64,000 bases of DNA from Enoplosus armatus (taxonomy: Eukaryota; Chordata; Actinopteri; Centrarchiformes; Enoplosidae), in contig NC_092188.1 of NCBI RefSeq assembly GCF_043641665.1, forward strand, positions 18,435,704-18,499,703, written 5' to 3'. How positions within the stretch are numbered: position 1 is the stretch's first letter; each line of letters starts with the position of its first letter. Positions 25,560 through 38,205 of the stretch are shown here, piece after piece. The translations under genes were made by a program, and so were the position numbers. Below the pieces are notes generated by a model, which made no database searches, was not told the origin of the DNA, and saw only the letters and a program-made list of their open reading frames with translations.

Positions 25560-26265
25560 TGGTCTTGCAGTTTCCAGACAGCCCCACTAGCTATGCACTA
25601 GTTATTTGTGAGGACGTGCACATCAGTTATGGCAGGACATATCTGCAGAGCCCCTGCACCTTAACGCAGAAGAGTAATTCAGCTTTATAAATAAATATGG
25701 ATGTGAAGTGTAACCATGCAGTCCCACCAGCCACATCACATTGTTAACAACTGCAGGTGATGTAGTGGGGCGTGTTGAACAAGACTGTGCAAAAGTTTCA
25801 TCAGGTTTGGCAACTTCTGCTGACCGGCCTTCGCACACTGTGTCAGTGCTTCCTTTTAGCCACAACCCTGCCATTTTGTCTGCGTGCCAAATTTGATGTT
25901 GTTTTGAGAGTACTGCCAGCCTGAGCACTCTGTGTTTGTGCTTACTACAATCTGCTTCTGGCTCTGGAAAGTTGCCTGTTTGCAGGGTAAACAATGGAAT
26001 TAGCACAACACTACAAGCTGCACACTACAGGGTAATCTACGTGGAATGCTCCACATGCTTGTATTTTAATTGGCTAACGCAGTGTGTTGCTGGAAGACGT
26101 TGCGTTGCGATGCGGCAGAGGTTGAACCGAGATCAACTATTTTGTCAGAGCCCTGAGCAGCATCTCCCCTGCTGTGCGAAAGCAGTGGTCTAATAGAAAT
26201 GACTGAGCAGGCTGCGTTCTGTGACGCAGTGCTACTGCCGGTCTGAACATAGCCTATAGCAGAAC
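25560..26265. mobile_element. MITE-like fragment, copy C, within an older repeat-like stretch
   Basis: At 26090-26155 the blocks GACGTTGCGTTGC, GTTGAACCGAGATCAAC and TATTTTGTCAGAGCCC match copy B in order. The surrounding 25560-26265 is richer in GC and CpG than its neighbours (for example GCAGTGTGTTGCTGGAAGAC and GTTCTGTGACGCAGTGC), as older GC-rich MITEs often are. A 127-codon minus-strand frame at 25623-26006 has no recognisable domain. Boundaries are uncertain. Confidence 0.35.
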
Positions 26266-27349
26266 AGAACGGGGGGTTTGTGTTTAACCTTGGTCTCAAT
26301 GTCACTCACCAGCCTCATGCTTCTCCACAACCCAATAGCCCGCCCCTCTTCCTCCACCCCACAACACCACCACCACCACCAGCCCCCACCCTCAGTTGGT
26401 GTGTTTGAGCTTCTCAGCGGGGGGCCTGCAGTTCCAGAGATATGTGGGGGTGGTGTGCGTGTGTCGGTGTGTGTGTGTGTGTGTGTATACGGGCATATGT
26501 GTGTGTTTGTTCGCAGGCATGTGTGTGAAGCCTTTCGGCTTCTCCCTGGATGTGCTAATGTGATAATTGAGTATTCCAAGTTCTGCCTGCAACTGTGTCA
26601 CTATGCACACAAACACAAACACTAACACACACTCTCACACACAAACATCACACAGCTAGTTTGTCTCAGAATAGCTTCCTCACTTCTTGATGACATTCTT
26701 CCGCCTGAGCTGTGTTGACTAGTTAGTGATAACACATGCAGAGATTAATCTGTCCTGTAGTTGTTGCTTTTGTGTGTCAGATATATATGCCGCACCATCT
26801 TAGACATTTAGATTTTTCTATGCTTTTATTTCCATTGCATTACTTAAAACTGCATGTATCAAAACCAAACATGCTAACAGATTATTGAATTGGTAGTTTT
26901 CCTGTGAATTTCTAGATTTTTTGATCTGTTATTTTTATATGATTTCTGTATTGTTAAATGTAATTATTAAGTCCAGAAAAACCTAAAAGAGGTGAGAGAC
27001 AGCACATAACAAAGTTTAAGGAGACTGCTTGCCTACAAATAGAACATAACATGCTCTCTCTCTCTCTTTCTCCCATTTTCCTGCACTGTCTCACTGCAGG
27101 AAGATAAAGGAGAAAGATGTCTCAAGAATCCCTTTAAAGGAGCCACCAGTGCGCCCTGGGACCAGTGAGCAGCATCCAGAGACCAGCTCTCGTCCCCTGC
27201 CCAGAGTCTGAGGAGCGGTGAACTGAAGAGTTGATGTGTTCAGAAGCCAGTAGGTCATAGCTGCACTCTGAGGCTCCAGGCAAACACATCACAGACAAAC
27301 CAGAAAGGCACTCTCTGGCTTTCAATATTGATCACTTCTCACACATTCA

Positions 27350-27352
<3 letters not shown>
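26266..27352. other. Intergenic with short TG tract
   Basis: A CAC trinucleotide run (26366-26380) and an interrupted TG tract (about 26456-26507) are present. CT runs lie near 27054-27070. No exon is supported. Confidence 0.5.

Positions 27353-27402
<50 letters not shown>
27353..27402. repeat. (CA)25 microsatellite
   Basis: A pure CA run of about 50 bp. Confidence 0.95.
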
Positions 27403-27404
<2 letters not shown>

Positions 27405-27639
27405 CACATGTCAGAGAAATCAATGAACAGACAAATTTACACTGGCTGTGAACCAAGTAATTCTAGTAGTATTTGTGTTTTTTGAGTTTATGTGAGATCA
27501 AGTGTATATGCATGACTGAGAAACAGGAGGAGAGAGTTGAAAAGTTGAATCCAGAAAGTTCTGTGAAGATTTTTAACAAACGATTGGGGGGGACTATATA
27601 GAGAGGAGGCGTAGAGGAGGCGTTGTCGGAAGGAGAAGA

Positions 27640-27930
27640 GAGGAGGGGATTAGGGTTGGCGGTTCGCTGTCGAACCAGCATCGATACAACGGCAGCATTT
27701 GCCTAATCCCCTGGTAATGGGAGCTTAGCAGCCTCCTCGGACACACAAACACTCCCACTGCCTCCACCTCCGCTCTGCTCCTCTCTTCTCCTTTCCTGCC
27801 CTCTTCCCTCCTCATTTACATAACATTAGAAACATTAAGGCGGCTCCAACAAGGCCCCATTATGTGCGTGTTGGTTTTGGGTCCCATTGCGTCGGCCCCA
27901 AGGCTTTGGAGAGGAGAGGAGCAGAATGAG
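27640..27930. promoter_or_regulatory. Candidate conserved non-coding element
   Basis: Non-repetitive DNA, locally richer in GC and CpG than its flanks, contains GCATTTGCCTAATCCCCTGG, TTTACATAACATTAG, CATTAAGGCGGCTCC and GGCCCCATTATG words. Dense composite sites without an open frame of coding character are typical of developmental enhancers. This is a visual judgement only. Confidence 0.35.
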
Positions 27931-27999
27931 TCAGGACATCACAGAGGCTTGTCCACTGTTTTGTCTGCTGGAGATGGTTTGTGTGTCTCTAAAGGACTC

Positions 28000-30900
28000 A
28001 TTGAAAGGAGAGAGAGAGAAAGAGAGAAGGAGAAAGTGATTAATGGTGTTCTGAGAGTCCAGAGCTGCTGATCTGACTGCAGATGTGTGTCCAAAACATC
28101 AGCTGCAACATCCTGAAAACACACCAGCTTCAGTTAAGATTGGTGCTGTCTGTTTTTCTGATAACTAATTAGGTTAGAGTAAACATGAAAAAGCACCATG
28201 GCAATAATGTTTCATGGACGGTTCTTGGCACCAGAGTGGTTTTACAGAGCTGAAGTTCAGACATCAAGGTGACAGAACTGAAAAACAGAGCTGAGCCTTT
28301 CACCTATAACAAAGCTACTGTTTACTCAGTCTGCCACACATACACACCTTTATTGCCATGAAACTATTCAATTTACTCTAAGGCAGTAGCTTTTCAGCCA
28401 GAACGTTCTAGCTTCAAGTCTGATGTTGATAAATGTGATAATATATTGTGCAAAAGTGCTGTGAAATAGCTGCCTTTGAAATTTAAATAAAGATCATAAA
28501 GCTAACAGTTGATTAAAAAACTCCAACATGTTGATGTGATAAAGAAAGCCAGACCCATAAAATGTGTATTTATTGGAAAAACCAAAATCCTATTACTGGC
28601 GTACTCTGTAGCTAATTAAGATGTGTATTATTTATAAAAAATAATTATAGAATGATGCCAATAAGACAAAATACTAGATAATAATGTATGCCACCATACT
28701 AGAGACATATCTGGAAATAAATAAATGAACAATATATGGAAATAGTTCATTCTGAATAAACAATTTCATAATACTATTTTTAGTGTTATGTTTTGTGTAA
28801 CAAATGATGGAGGCCGTACAAATAAAGAAATGTGGCCCTTTTCTAAATTGAAAAGGCCAAATCTACAGGTTAAACCTAGACGGGTTTCATCACAGTTGAC
28901 CTCCACATCATGTTACAACAACAACATACATTTACCGTAAATAATAGAAATAGACTTCCCACTATCTTTTACTTCCCTGAGATTTTGATGCACTTTCATA
29001 TTAGCCATTTAGATCAATATAAAATTATACTAATTATACACAGTCTATCATGGTCGTCCATGAGTGAGAATTAGACATTAAACATATTTTTCACCCTGGA
29101 TCATCATAAAACTATTTAAAGAAAAATAGTAGCCAGCCTTTTCTTCCAAATTACAAAACATAATCTTACAAATGAGCTTTAATAGTACATTTGCCTGCCA
29201 ATTAGTAATTTTAACAGTAGAGCTGCAATGATTTGAATATTCAATGTGTTTTGGTCAATTGCAAATAGATTTTTTAAAATTGAATTGATGTTATTAATGA
29301 ATGCTATTAACTAGTAACTGGAACATAATAACAATTTGTGTCTGAGATTTAGAAACAAATATACTATAACAGACCAGCAAATTGCAGTGCCACAGTATTA
29401 CTGACATAGTACCAAATATCTCACATATATTTGGAGCAGGCACAGCCTGCAATTAATCATCAAACTACACACAAACTCACAACCATGAATAGCAACAGTG
29501 CTCGACGTTTCTCTGCTTTTTATAACTTTCCCCTCTTCCTCGCTTTCATTTAGTCCCATAAAGCAGAGTTTTCAGTTGGCTTCAAAGCTCTGAGCCGAGC
29601 TCGGTTGGGGGCCTTCAAAGCCCCCTGTCTGTCGGCAGGTTTAGGCACAGAGAAAGCTTCTTGTTCTTTAAGGATTTGGCTCACAAATAACGCCCAGCCA
29701 GGGCCAAGGCAACTAGCTTGCACCCTGACAGGATAGTAGACAGACTTCTGCATTTTAGTGATGTGTTTTGGGGGCTATTCCTGCATCTCTCTGAGTGAGT
29801 ACCTGCTCTGTTTAGTTTTGTTCTGCTCTGTTCTGATGTTTTCTATGCTGTCCTCTTCTTAGAAATGTTGTCTGCTTACAAGAACATTTTCCTGTGAATG
29901 TTTACAGTTGCAGTTAGATGTTTGCCTTAGACCAAAGACAGACATCTAAAATGAGTTTGTATTTTCAAGATGTAATTTTTTTATTGCATTGTTATTATTA
30001 TTAGTGTTATCAATAAAAAGTGCACTAAAAATAAAAACTGCAATAAAGCTAGCAATTTAAATAACAAAACTATCTTAATCATATAATCAATGTTATCTCG
30101 ATAAATCTCAATTGGAAAACATCAGTCTATTTTGCCATCTTTTGCAGTGTGGAGGGCAGTGCATTAGCATGGGCCGACTTTTACATTTTGAGAGCTTGTT
30201 TGGCTTGATAGTTTGTTAGATATGAGGTTTTAAAATAAGTCCCAAAGTAATTAGAATGCTTATGAGATCTTTTCCTAACGACATAACATTATGGTTTTAT
30301 TTTTTACGCTCTATGCTCCTTAATTAATACATGTGCTGCATTGTGATGATATTAGATTTTTGGACGTCAGATAAGTGAAATGATACATTAACACTTTAAT
30401 ATGCCATGGGTCAGAGGTTTTCTGTCTTTGCTTACATTCACCTGTCATGCTTCAAGTCTCAGCTAAAGGGAAATGTGCACAGAAACAAAACAACAGGTTT
30501 CTTAGCTATATACTATGAAAAAGGGAGGAGACACAAACTTCCTCCGGCCAATCATTGTCAGATTCAAGTTTGGTTAAAAACAGTATTTTTAGCAGGATGT
30601 TTTCCTGCCTGGCAAACAGGTAAACCTAAAATGTTGACATTTATGCTGAAAAGGAGAAAGAGAAAATCTGTTTATTGATTCTTTGCAGTAATATTGTAAG
30701 TATTATTCTGGTGCATTGGCATGTAGTCAGGTAATCGGTTTATCTATTACTTTGCAGTGTTTCAACATTCATGCCACTATGAATTTGATGATAACATGTT
30801 CCTCATCTTGACAATAATAAACAATCACTTGCAAGTGATTATTTTGCGGGTTTACTGACAGATAACTGCAGAAGCTGGCAATGATTTCTGTGTGTGTGGT

Positions 30901-31774
30901 GCAGTACAGTTTTAATGGGGTTATTGCAAAGATTGATGGCATGTTTTTTAGTGAAAATATTATATAGTGAAGTGGCAGAAAGTTTAAAGAGTGATACAGT
31001 TACTGCAAAGACATGTACGTTTGTACTGTCACACTGCAGTGAAGAATATCAGCAAGAGCAACAGGAGAGAGGATCTTAAATGCTTCATATTATGAATGAA
31101 TACTGGTTGTGGTCTTGATGTTTAAAGACGGAGTTCAGACTCAAAATGATGTGCAGACTGTGGTGTTAATAGAGCTCAGTGTTAATGCAGCTTGACCTTG
31201 ACATAACCTTCAACTAAGTGTCATTATTTTCTAATTGCTAGCTTGAGAGAATAGGTTAATGTCTTTAGGTCTGCCCTAGACTGCCTTTCATGTTGCCTTG
31301 TATTATTCTATACTAATATCTGATTAGTATGTTTTACTATTAATGCATATACCACTAATACTATGTATATAAAACATAAACAAAACCAGTGTATATGAGT
31401 GTATGCCACACCATAATCATGGACTGGGCTTTCTAACAATTTGTCAGGAACAAATCACTAGATATAGCTAAAAATATGAAAATCACTATTTACAATATCA
31501 TTATGCACACACAAATGCAGGACAAACTTACTGTCAGTCTGAGCTGTTAGATTGCTCTTGCTTGGCCAGGGTGTTTATAAGGTCAGTTCATTTGGAATTA
31601 AAATATTATTTAAACAGTATTACTTTGGTTCTTCTATTCATGGGACATGTTGATACATACTTTTGTATTGTATTGTTGTCTTGTTGTCTCCTCTGTATGC
31701 CTTTCACTTGTTTGGCACTGCACCTGTTCTGAAGTTCTGCACATTGTGGTGTTGTCCGTCACTCTTGCTCTTTA
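28000..31774. other. AT-rich intergenic stretch
   Basis: No gene is recognised. At 28380-28500 there are faint SINE-like words (GGCAGTAGCTTTTCAG, AGCTTCAAGTCT and a late AAATTTAAATAAAG), too degraded to call. The patch 29540-29760 is less AT-rich than its flanks and holds a 67-codon minus-strand frame with no known domain. Short ATT runs lie near 29992. Confidence 0.45.
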
Positions 31775-31890
31775 CCAGGTTGGAGAGGATCACAGGATTC
31801 ACACACTATAGCCTTTTCTACCTCTGCTCTTATTGTTAGTCGCTTTGGACAAGGGCGTCAGCTAAATGCTTAAATTGTAATTGTAAATGG
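31775..31890 (+). mobile_element. SINE/LINE tail of L2 or V-SINE type
   Basis: GTCGCTTTGGACAAGGGCGT followed by CAGCTAAATGC and a TAATTGTAATTGTAAATGG end matches the fish consensus 'GTCGCTTTGGATAAAAGCGTCTGCTAAATG' plus TGTAAA-type tail. That tail is shared by L2-clade LINEs and the SINEs they mobilise. The upstream part is too diverged to delimit. Confidence 0.75.
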
Positions 31891-32914
31891 TAGGCCTGCC
31901 CACATGTTAGCCCACTAGTCACAGCACTCTTAAGAAGGCAGTGCTGAGAGGCTGACGGGATGAGATCGAAACAGGCAGCCATTATAATCAGTCATTCAGC
32001 CTTTTGGAGTAGACATTCACTGTTTGTGGTTTGTTCTAAATTCAAAGGGAACCTCTGTGACCTGCTGGCTTTCACGGCGGCCTAAAACCAATCCGCTCTC
32101 CCTCCCCTCTCACTCCCTGCCATTCTTTGTCTGTCTTTCTTTTTTATTTCATTTAGAAATACTCTATCTTCCTCTAAAGACGCAACTAAAAACAGACTTT
32201 CCGAAAGTTACATTGACGTTATTTGAAGTTATGACTTGTGATTGCATCATCAGTTGATAATATTGTCATTGTCAATATTTGTTTTCCTTCAACTCCAATA
32301 TAGTTTCTGTTTGCTTTATCAAACATCCAGCAGTATTATGATCAGTCCTACAATTAGTCTTTAATTTCACGTCCTTCTCACTGGTCACTGAACTGTTGAT
32401 TCGATTTCAAGCCTTTTTTCTATCAATAGTTTTCCTCTTGGTTGAAGGGTACAACTTGCAAATCTTAACTTAACATATTTGATTGTTGTTTGTTTTGCTC
32501 CTTTTATTTTTTAATGCAGTGTGTAGCTTTGTTCAACACTCTGAGATGGAAATCGGAGCTGTGCTCACGATGTGTTCCCCTGTTCAAATTTGAATATGGA
32601 CAGGGGTTATGTGAGGAGAGTTGTGGGAGTGTGCATCGCATGAATGTTAACCAATGAAAGATGCCCAGAACTGCATTCACAGTATTTTAGGTGGAGCCAT
32701 AAAAACCCGAGCAAATGATGAGGTTCAGATGAAATATGATTGCAGTATTCAATATTATCATTCAGTATTTACTGTAGAGAAAAGATTACTTTTAGTTACT
32801 TTCATAGTATTTTTGTCACCTGTATTATCTCCAAAATGTATCTGCATTTCAGGTTTTGCTGATTCAGAGATAAACATTTTTTTGAATGATACATTATTAC
32901 AATTACTGACTTGG
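31891..32914. other. Intergenic, no gene recognised
   Basis: Overlapping short frames near 32654-32962 lie on both strands without motifs. Nothing else is seen. Confidence 0.5.
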
Positions 32915-33185
32915 TCCAACTCACTCCTATTCACGGTCACAGTGGAGGGGGGCAGGGACTAGGGCCTTTCTCAGCATGCTCTGAGCAGAGGACAGGGTGC
33001 CTCCCCAAGCAGGTCGCCAGTGCATCATATGATGAATATGGGGAGACAAACAGCCACACTCAGGGGCAATTTAGACTCTCCGATGGGCTGTGGGAGAAAA
33101 CCCAGGCAAACACAAGGGGAGATCATGCAATCTCCACACTGAAACTTACCAAATTAGCAGACCACTGAGTCGCTGTGTTGCCCTG
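32915..33185. mobile_element. Common fish interspersed repeat
   Basis: Ordered words match a repeat that is very frequent in fish genomes: ACAGGGTGCCTCCCCAAGCA, GGTCGCCAGTGCATCA, GGGGAGACAAACAGCCACAC, CAGGGGCAATTTAGACTCTC, GTGGGAGAAAACCCAGGCAA, CACAAGGGGAGATCATGCAA and CTCCACACTGAAA. The copy is diverged by many point changes but is nearly continuous. I do not recall the family name with certainty, so I leave it unnamed. Confidence 0.8.
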
Positions 33186-36100
33186 GTATTATTATTATAG
33201 ACACACACTGTCTCCCTGTCTCACCTTTCCTCTCTCCCCCACTTCTTTCTTTCACAGCACTGCAGTTGTGCGTGTGTCACTTCTCCTGCAAACTGTGGTC
33301 CTCAGCCCTCCGCTGTGCTAATCATATTTCTTCTGGCAAGTTGTTAGCTTTCGCAGGAGAGAGGGAAACAGGGAGGGAGGGGAGAGAGGAGATGGGGACG
33401 TGGTGCAGAAACTAATAGAAACAGTGGAGGGGAGAGAAGAGGAAGCACAGGGGAAATGAAGAAAGAATGACACAGAGGAAGAGAGAGAGGATAGAGAGTG
33501 CTGTAATTAGTCAAGTTTTGCGGTGGTTTATAACTCAGACACATTGTAGAGATACGTTGTTGAAGGATACCTGAATCTCTCTCTCCCTCCCCTTCCCTCT
33601 TCTTGTCCCCTCTCCCTCCCCTCCTGTCTGCGTCTCCCTCTCTACCTTTAAATAATGCAGTGCGAGAGATGGTTCTTACATACTGAGGAGGTGTCAGCAG
33701 ACAGTTATGGGAACGTCAGCGCCATTGCACCTACCGAAATGACACATACGTACACATGAGCTCATCCACACATGCACACGCTTCTGTCATCTCTGTTTAG
33801 AGTGTAGCTAAACTCTGCCACACTGAGTAGATAATTAGACGGGCTGCCTATACTGTTAACGTCTACCATTAAGGCCCAAGAACATCAAATAAATGGCAAT
33901 GCCACACATTTATACACAAACACATACTGGAAATGCTAAATAAATTCAAATGTATTGCATAAAAACTAGGCCATTACAATAACATATTTGAATTATTTGA
34001 CAATTTAAATATTTACTGTAAAAATGTATTATGATTCATGCCATGGATCAGTGAAGTTAATGAATTATAACAAGAATTTAAAATATTTCAACGTGGAAAA
34101 TAAACAAGATGCATTAACTAAAATAGTGTGTTAATGAATAAAGCTGACAGGTTGACATCTTGAATACCCCATAGTGTGTAGTATATGCTGTGTTTAAAAT
34201 GTGGTGAGCATTTCACAACACTAAATATCATGCTAAAACTATTATATATAGAATTACCAAACAGCATCTGTTTATCTTAATTGATAAGGATGCTGTACTG
34301 CATAATCGTCTTTACAGTTACAGGATAATGTTTATAGATTAGCATCAACCCGTGTTCCCTTGGAATTGTTTATACTGAAAATATTTCACACTTCAAAATA
34401 TATTTTTCTGAGTTTTTACTCTTTTACTGTATTTTATTTTTCATAGAATAAGGATTTGAGAGTAGGAATGCATACAACTGTTATAAACCAATATCTACAC
34501 CTATACCTATCAACCATACAGCTGTACATATTTCTTTATATTTCCCATGTTCTCAAAGAACATCAATGGAGCAGTGATCCAGTCTGTGTAAATGTCAAGA
34601 TATGATAGACTGCACAGCTTACAGCAGTTAAATTTACTGTCAGTCTGAAGCATCCAGGAAGGCCATTTTCTTCCTGATTCAAGATCTAAAAAGCTTTTGG
34701 TATAGAAAGTTACTCTCATCCAACCTGCGGACAATTGACTGAAACTGACTGGAACAAATGTCACCAGCACTTTATGTCAACATTTTGTTAGTATTACAAG
34801 CAGCAAAATATTTTTTCATATCTGCAGGAATCATGCCCACAATTTTCGAGGACAATGTGAATAATCATTAATAATATTTGTAACGTGTAATCAGAGGGAT
34901 TAATTGCATTACAGCAGAAAGCAGAAATTCTTAAACCTATTTTTTGTGAGATTAACAAAGATGAACTCAGAGTAATATGGTCATTTTTCTTTGCCTTCAG
35001 GGTGCCTGGGGTAAAAATGGTAACATCAGCCAAAAATGTAATGTGATTTATTTTACACCGTTATAATATGGCTGGATGCTGCCAAATAAAATAGAACAGC
35101 TTTTGTTTATTCTTTGTGTGTTCCAGTCATTGTCAGCCATTTATTTAAACCATTATGTTTCACAGACTGTTCTGCCCATGGGCTCACCTAATACCTACTA
35201 TATACAAACTGCATGGAGCCATAATGCAACCTTCCAGTCAACCATGTTTAGCCGAGCCTGTCGTACAGTACAGATTCCCCATGTTTCAGAACCTCTCTGG
35301 GTCTCTTCTGTTTTATTTTCACTTACAGGAACTGCTTTTTTCTTGGCAAATATAGCCAGACCCGTTTTTTGCCTGCCTGTCAACTCTGGATCTGTTGCTA
35401 CTTCAATAATCTCAATGTCAAATTTGTATTAGGCAAATATCTAATAATAGCCATACTGTTAGATGGATGGCTCTTGCCAGGGTTTAGACGCAGAGAGCTG
35501 TTTCATATACTGTCACGCTGTCAGGATCTCGTGAATACTGAGCTGATGAAGTGGCTGCCTATAATACAATTTGGACTCAATTTAACAAACAATAGACAAC
35601 ATAGTGACATTGTGTTATATTTCTGCATGCCTATTATGCACTCTCTTTGTGAGGATGTTTAATTGCTCAGTGACCTTGGAGTGACACAATGAAGAACATT
35701 AAGCAACAAAAGCAAAGTCAGCAAAATATAATTACATTCACCCCCACTGCAGTAACAGTTTGTAAAAGGGCAATACTGGAATTAGTTCTGTGTTTCTGTG
35801 ATTAGGCTTGGAATATGAATACAATGTTTCATCATTTATGCTAATTTTAATATTGAGCACACAATGCACAAATGTTTTCTGAAATAAATGTGTTAATGGT
35901 TCCGTGTTCGGTGTGTATAGGAATATTAAATGTGTAGAACACCTCACAAATCACAAATCTATGAGACCGTAATACAGCGGAGAATAATGTGGTAGAACAG
36001 ATTATTATATTATTAATACTAAGGGGATATTTCCCATATCATTTGAAAGGAGAATATCACCCACACGGCTTTGTACCCACAGCCGAGGCGAGGCTGCCTT

Positions 36101-37804
36101 TATGCATAATTCATATTTCCATATCGTCATGGTGATCATGTACGATGAGTGTTTGCTCTCACAGCAGGGGAGCTGGTTGCTGGTGATGGTAGTGTGTGTG
36201 TGTGCGTGTGTGTGAGGTGGGCTGCAGGAAGGGTGTGTGTGAGGAGGGGAGCAAGGTGTCAGGGGGGGACAGAAAATGCCCTGAAAGAGAGAAGGAGTGG
36301 AGAAAAGAGAGGAAAAGTGTGACTGCTAAAAACACTGGCTCCATATTCACCTAATTATCCTCCGTCTCAAAGCAGCCCATTTTCAGATTTTTCTAACAAC
36401 AGTTATTTTTACACAGTGGAGATAGACAGCAGGGATGGGGAGGCTTCGAAACAGCTCACAAATAGCTTGTGAGTCAGATTTACACTCACAAACCTACACA
36501 CCTCTGCCTGATGATCCCCCAGTATATTAATTGATTGCAACCCACTGCTTTCTAATTATATCTGATGCCATCTTGAGCAAATATTAGCTTGTAAAGCATA
36601 ACCTGTTTTCAGGCCAGAAAAGTAAGGCTAGTGACAATGAAATAATTTTAACATAAAATGGCATAAAAACACACTGTAATCACATTCAATATATAAACAA
36701 GTTTACGTACATGCACTATCACCTCCCAACTACACAATAGATTTGGTAAAAATGGGGTTTCCTTCCAAAAACACACTTTTTAATGTAGAATGCATTATAT
36801 TCTCACACTGTTATTTCATTTTTGGAATGGTGAGCTGTATTCACAATCAACTCTTCAAACTGGTGCATTTGTTTTTTATTGGACATTTTCTATGTCATAG
36901 CCATCTCTCTAAATACACATTTACAAACATGCTACAGTCTTAGAAAAGTGCCAATTAACTACTAAACAACAGCATAAAAAGTGTTAAAGGCAAAAAAAAA
37001 AAAAAAAAAAAACCTTCTGGATAATACTCATACAATAAAAATATAGGAGGAAGCAGGAATAGCGGTGAGGCTTGACTTCCTATTTGGTTTGTGGTGTTTC
37101 CCATCAAAAACCAGCTCATAACCTTTGTTGCATAACACACGCCTCACTTCCTCATGATTCTTGCCTCCTGACATTGTACAAAAATGCAGAAATACCGAAA
37201 GAATGATACAGAAAACAACTGATAGTGCTCACATTGACCTCCTGAGTCCCATGAGCCTTTAAAATAAACAAAATAAAAGATAGCATCCCATGTCATTCTT
37301 TCTTTTCATTTCCAAAATATGAATCTTTAGCAATGTAGTTAAATGTTCAATCAACTTTAATTTAAAGGTTTCTTGGGCCTTGAGGTCCAAATCTTTCTCA
37401 GATGGAGGGAGACAGCAGTGATTTATGATTATGATTTATGATTGGATGGGAATATGTGGGAGGGAAAAGTGAACTAACAAGTCCCCCTTCCCTCAACAAC
37501 AACTGGCCAAGTGCCTTTGAGTAATGTGTTTAACTCTCAACTGTTCCACCAAAGCTCCTCAGTGGGCCAGAGTACACCATTTTGCCAGATTTTGGTTGTT
37601 AAACATCTGCTTGATAAATTAATGTTAAAATAAAATGTTAATGATGATGGAAACAAATAGTAAGTGTTTATCGTTAGATTATTAACATTAAGAGGGAAAC
37701 ACATTATTCTCTCTCTCTTATTGTCTTTTGCCCCCCTCTGCTCTCCATCCTGGGTGAACTTGAATCGATCTGGTTGCTGCTCTGAATCCTCTTGAGAAGC
37801 TTCC

Positions 37805-37807
<3 letters not shown>
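33186..37807. other. Intergenic with two candidate regulatory patches
   Basis: No gene is recognised. CT/GA-rich sequence lies at 33340-33650. A 21-nt poly(A) lies at 36992-37012. Candidate regulatory patches are 33815-33910 (GATAATTAGACGGG, CCATTAAGGCCC) and 36060-36140 (TTTATGCATAATTCATATTT). Open frames of 97-118 codons at 35076-35662 show no domain. Confidence 0.4.
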
Positions 37808-37863
<56 letters not shown>

Positions 37864-38021
37864 TACACAATCTTTTGCTCAATCTTGATATTCCACTCTC
37901 CCAGTGGACAAGATGGACTAGAATTAATTAGCCCCATCCATTATGGACACACGCATCACCAAAAAAACACACAAATAAATACACACATTCACCCTTTATG
38001 TGTGTGTGTGTGTGTGTGTGG

Positions 38022-38058
<37 letters not shown>

Positions 38059-38144
38059 AGTAGGTGTGTGCACTGTTTATACACTGAGGAGGAGTGTGAA
38101 GTTACTTAGTATTCCCTTGGTGTCTGACAGAAAAATATTGGAAG

Positions 38145-38202
<58 letters not shown>
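37808..38202. repeat. (CA)27, then two long (TG)n tracts, inverted
   Basis: CA at 37808-37861, interrupted TG at about 37999-38058 and pure TG at about 38147-38202. The first is the reverse complement of the other two, so the single strand could fold into a long imperfect hairpin with a 140- to 290-nt loop. Cys-Val and Thr-His frames across it are spurious. Confidence 0.96.
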
Positions 38203-38205
<3 letters not shown>

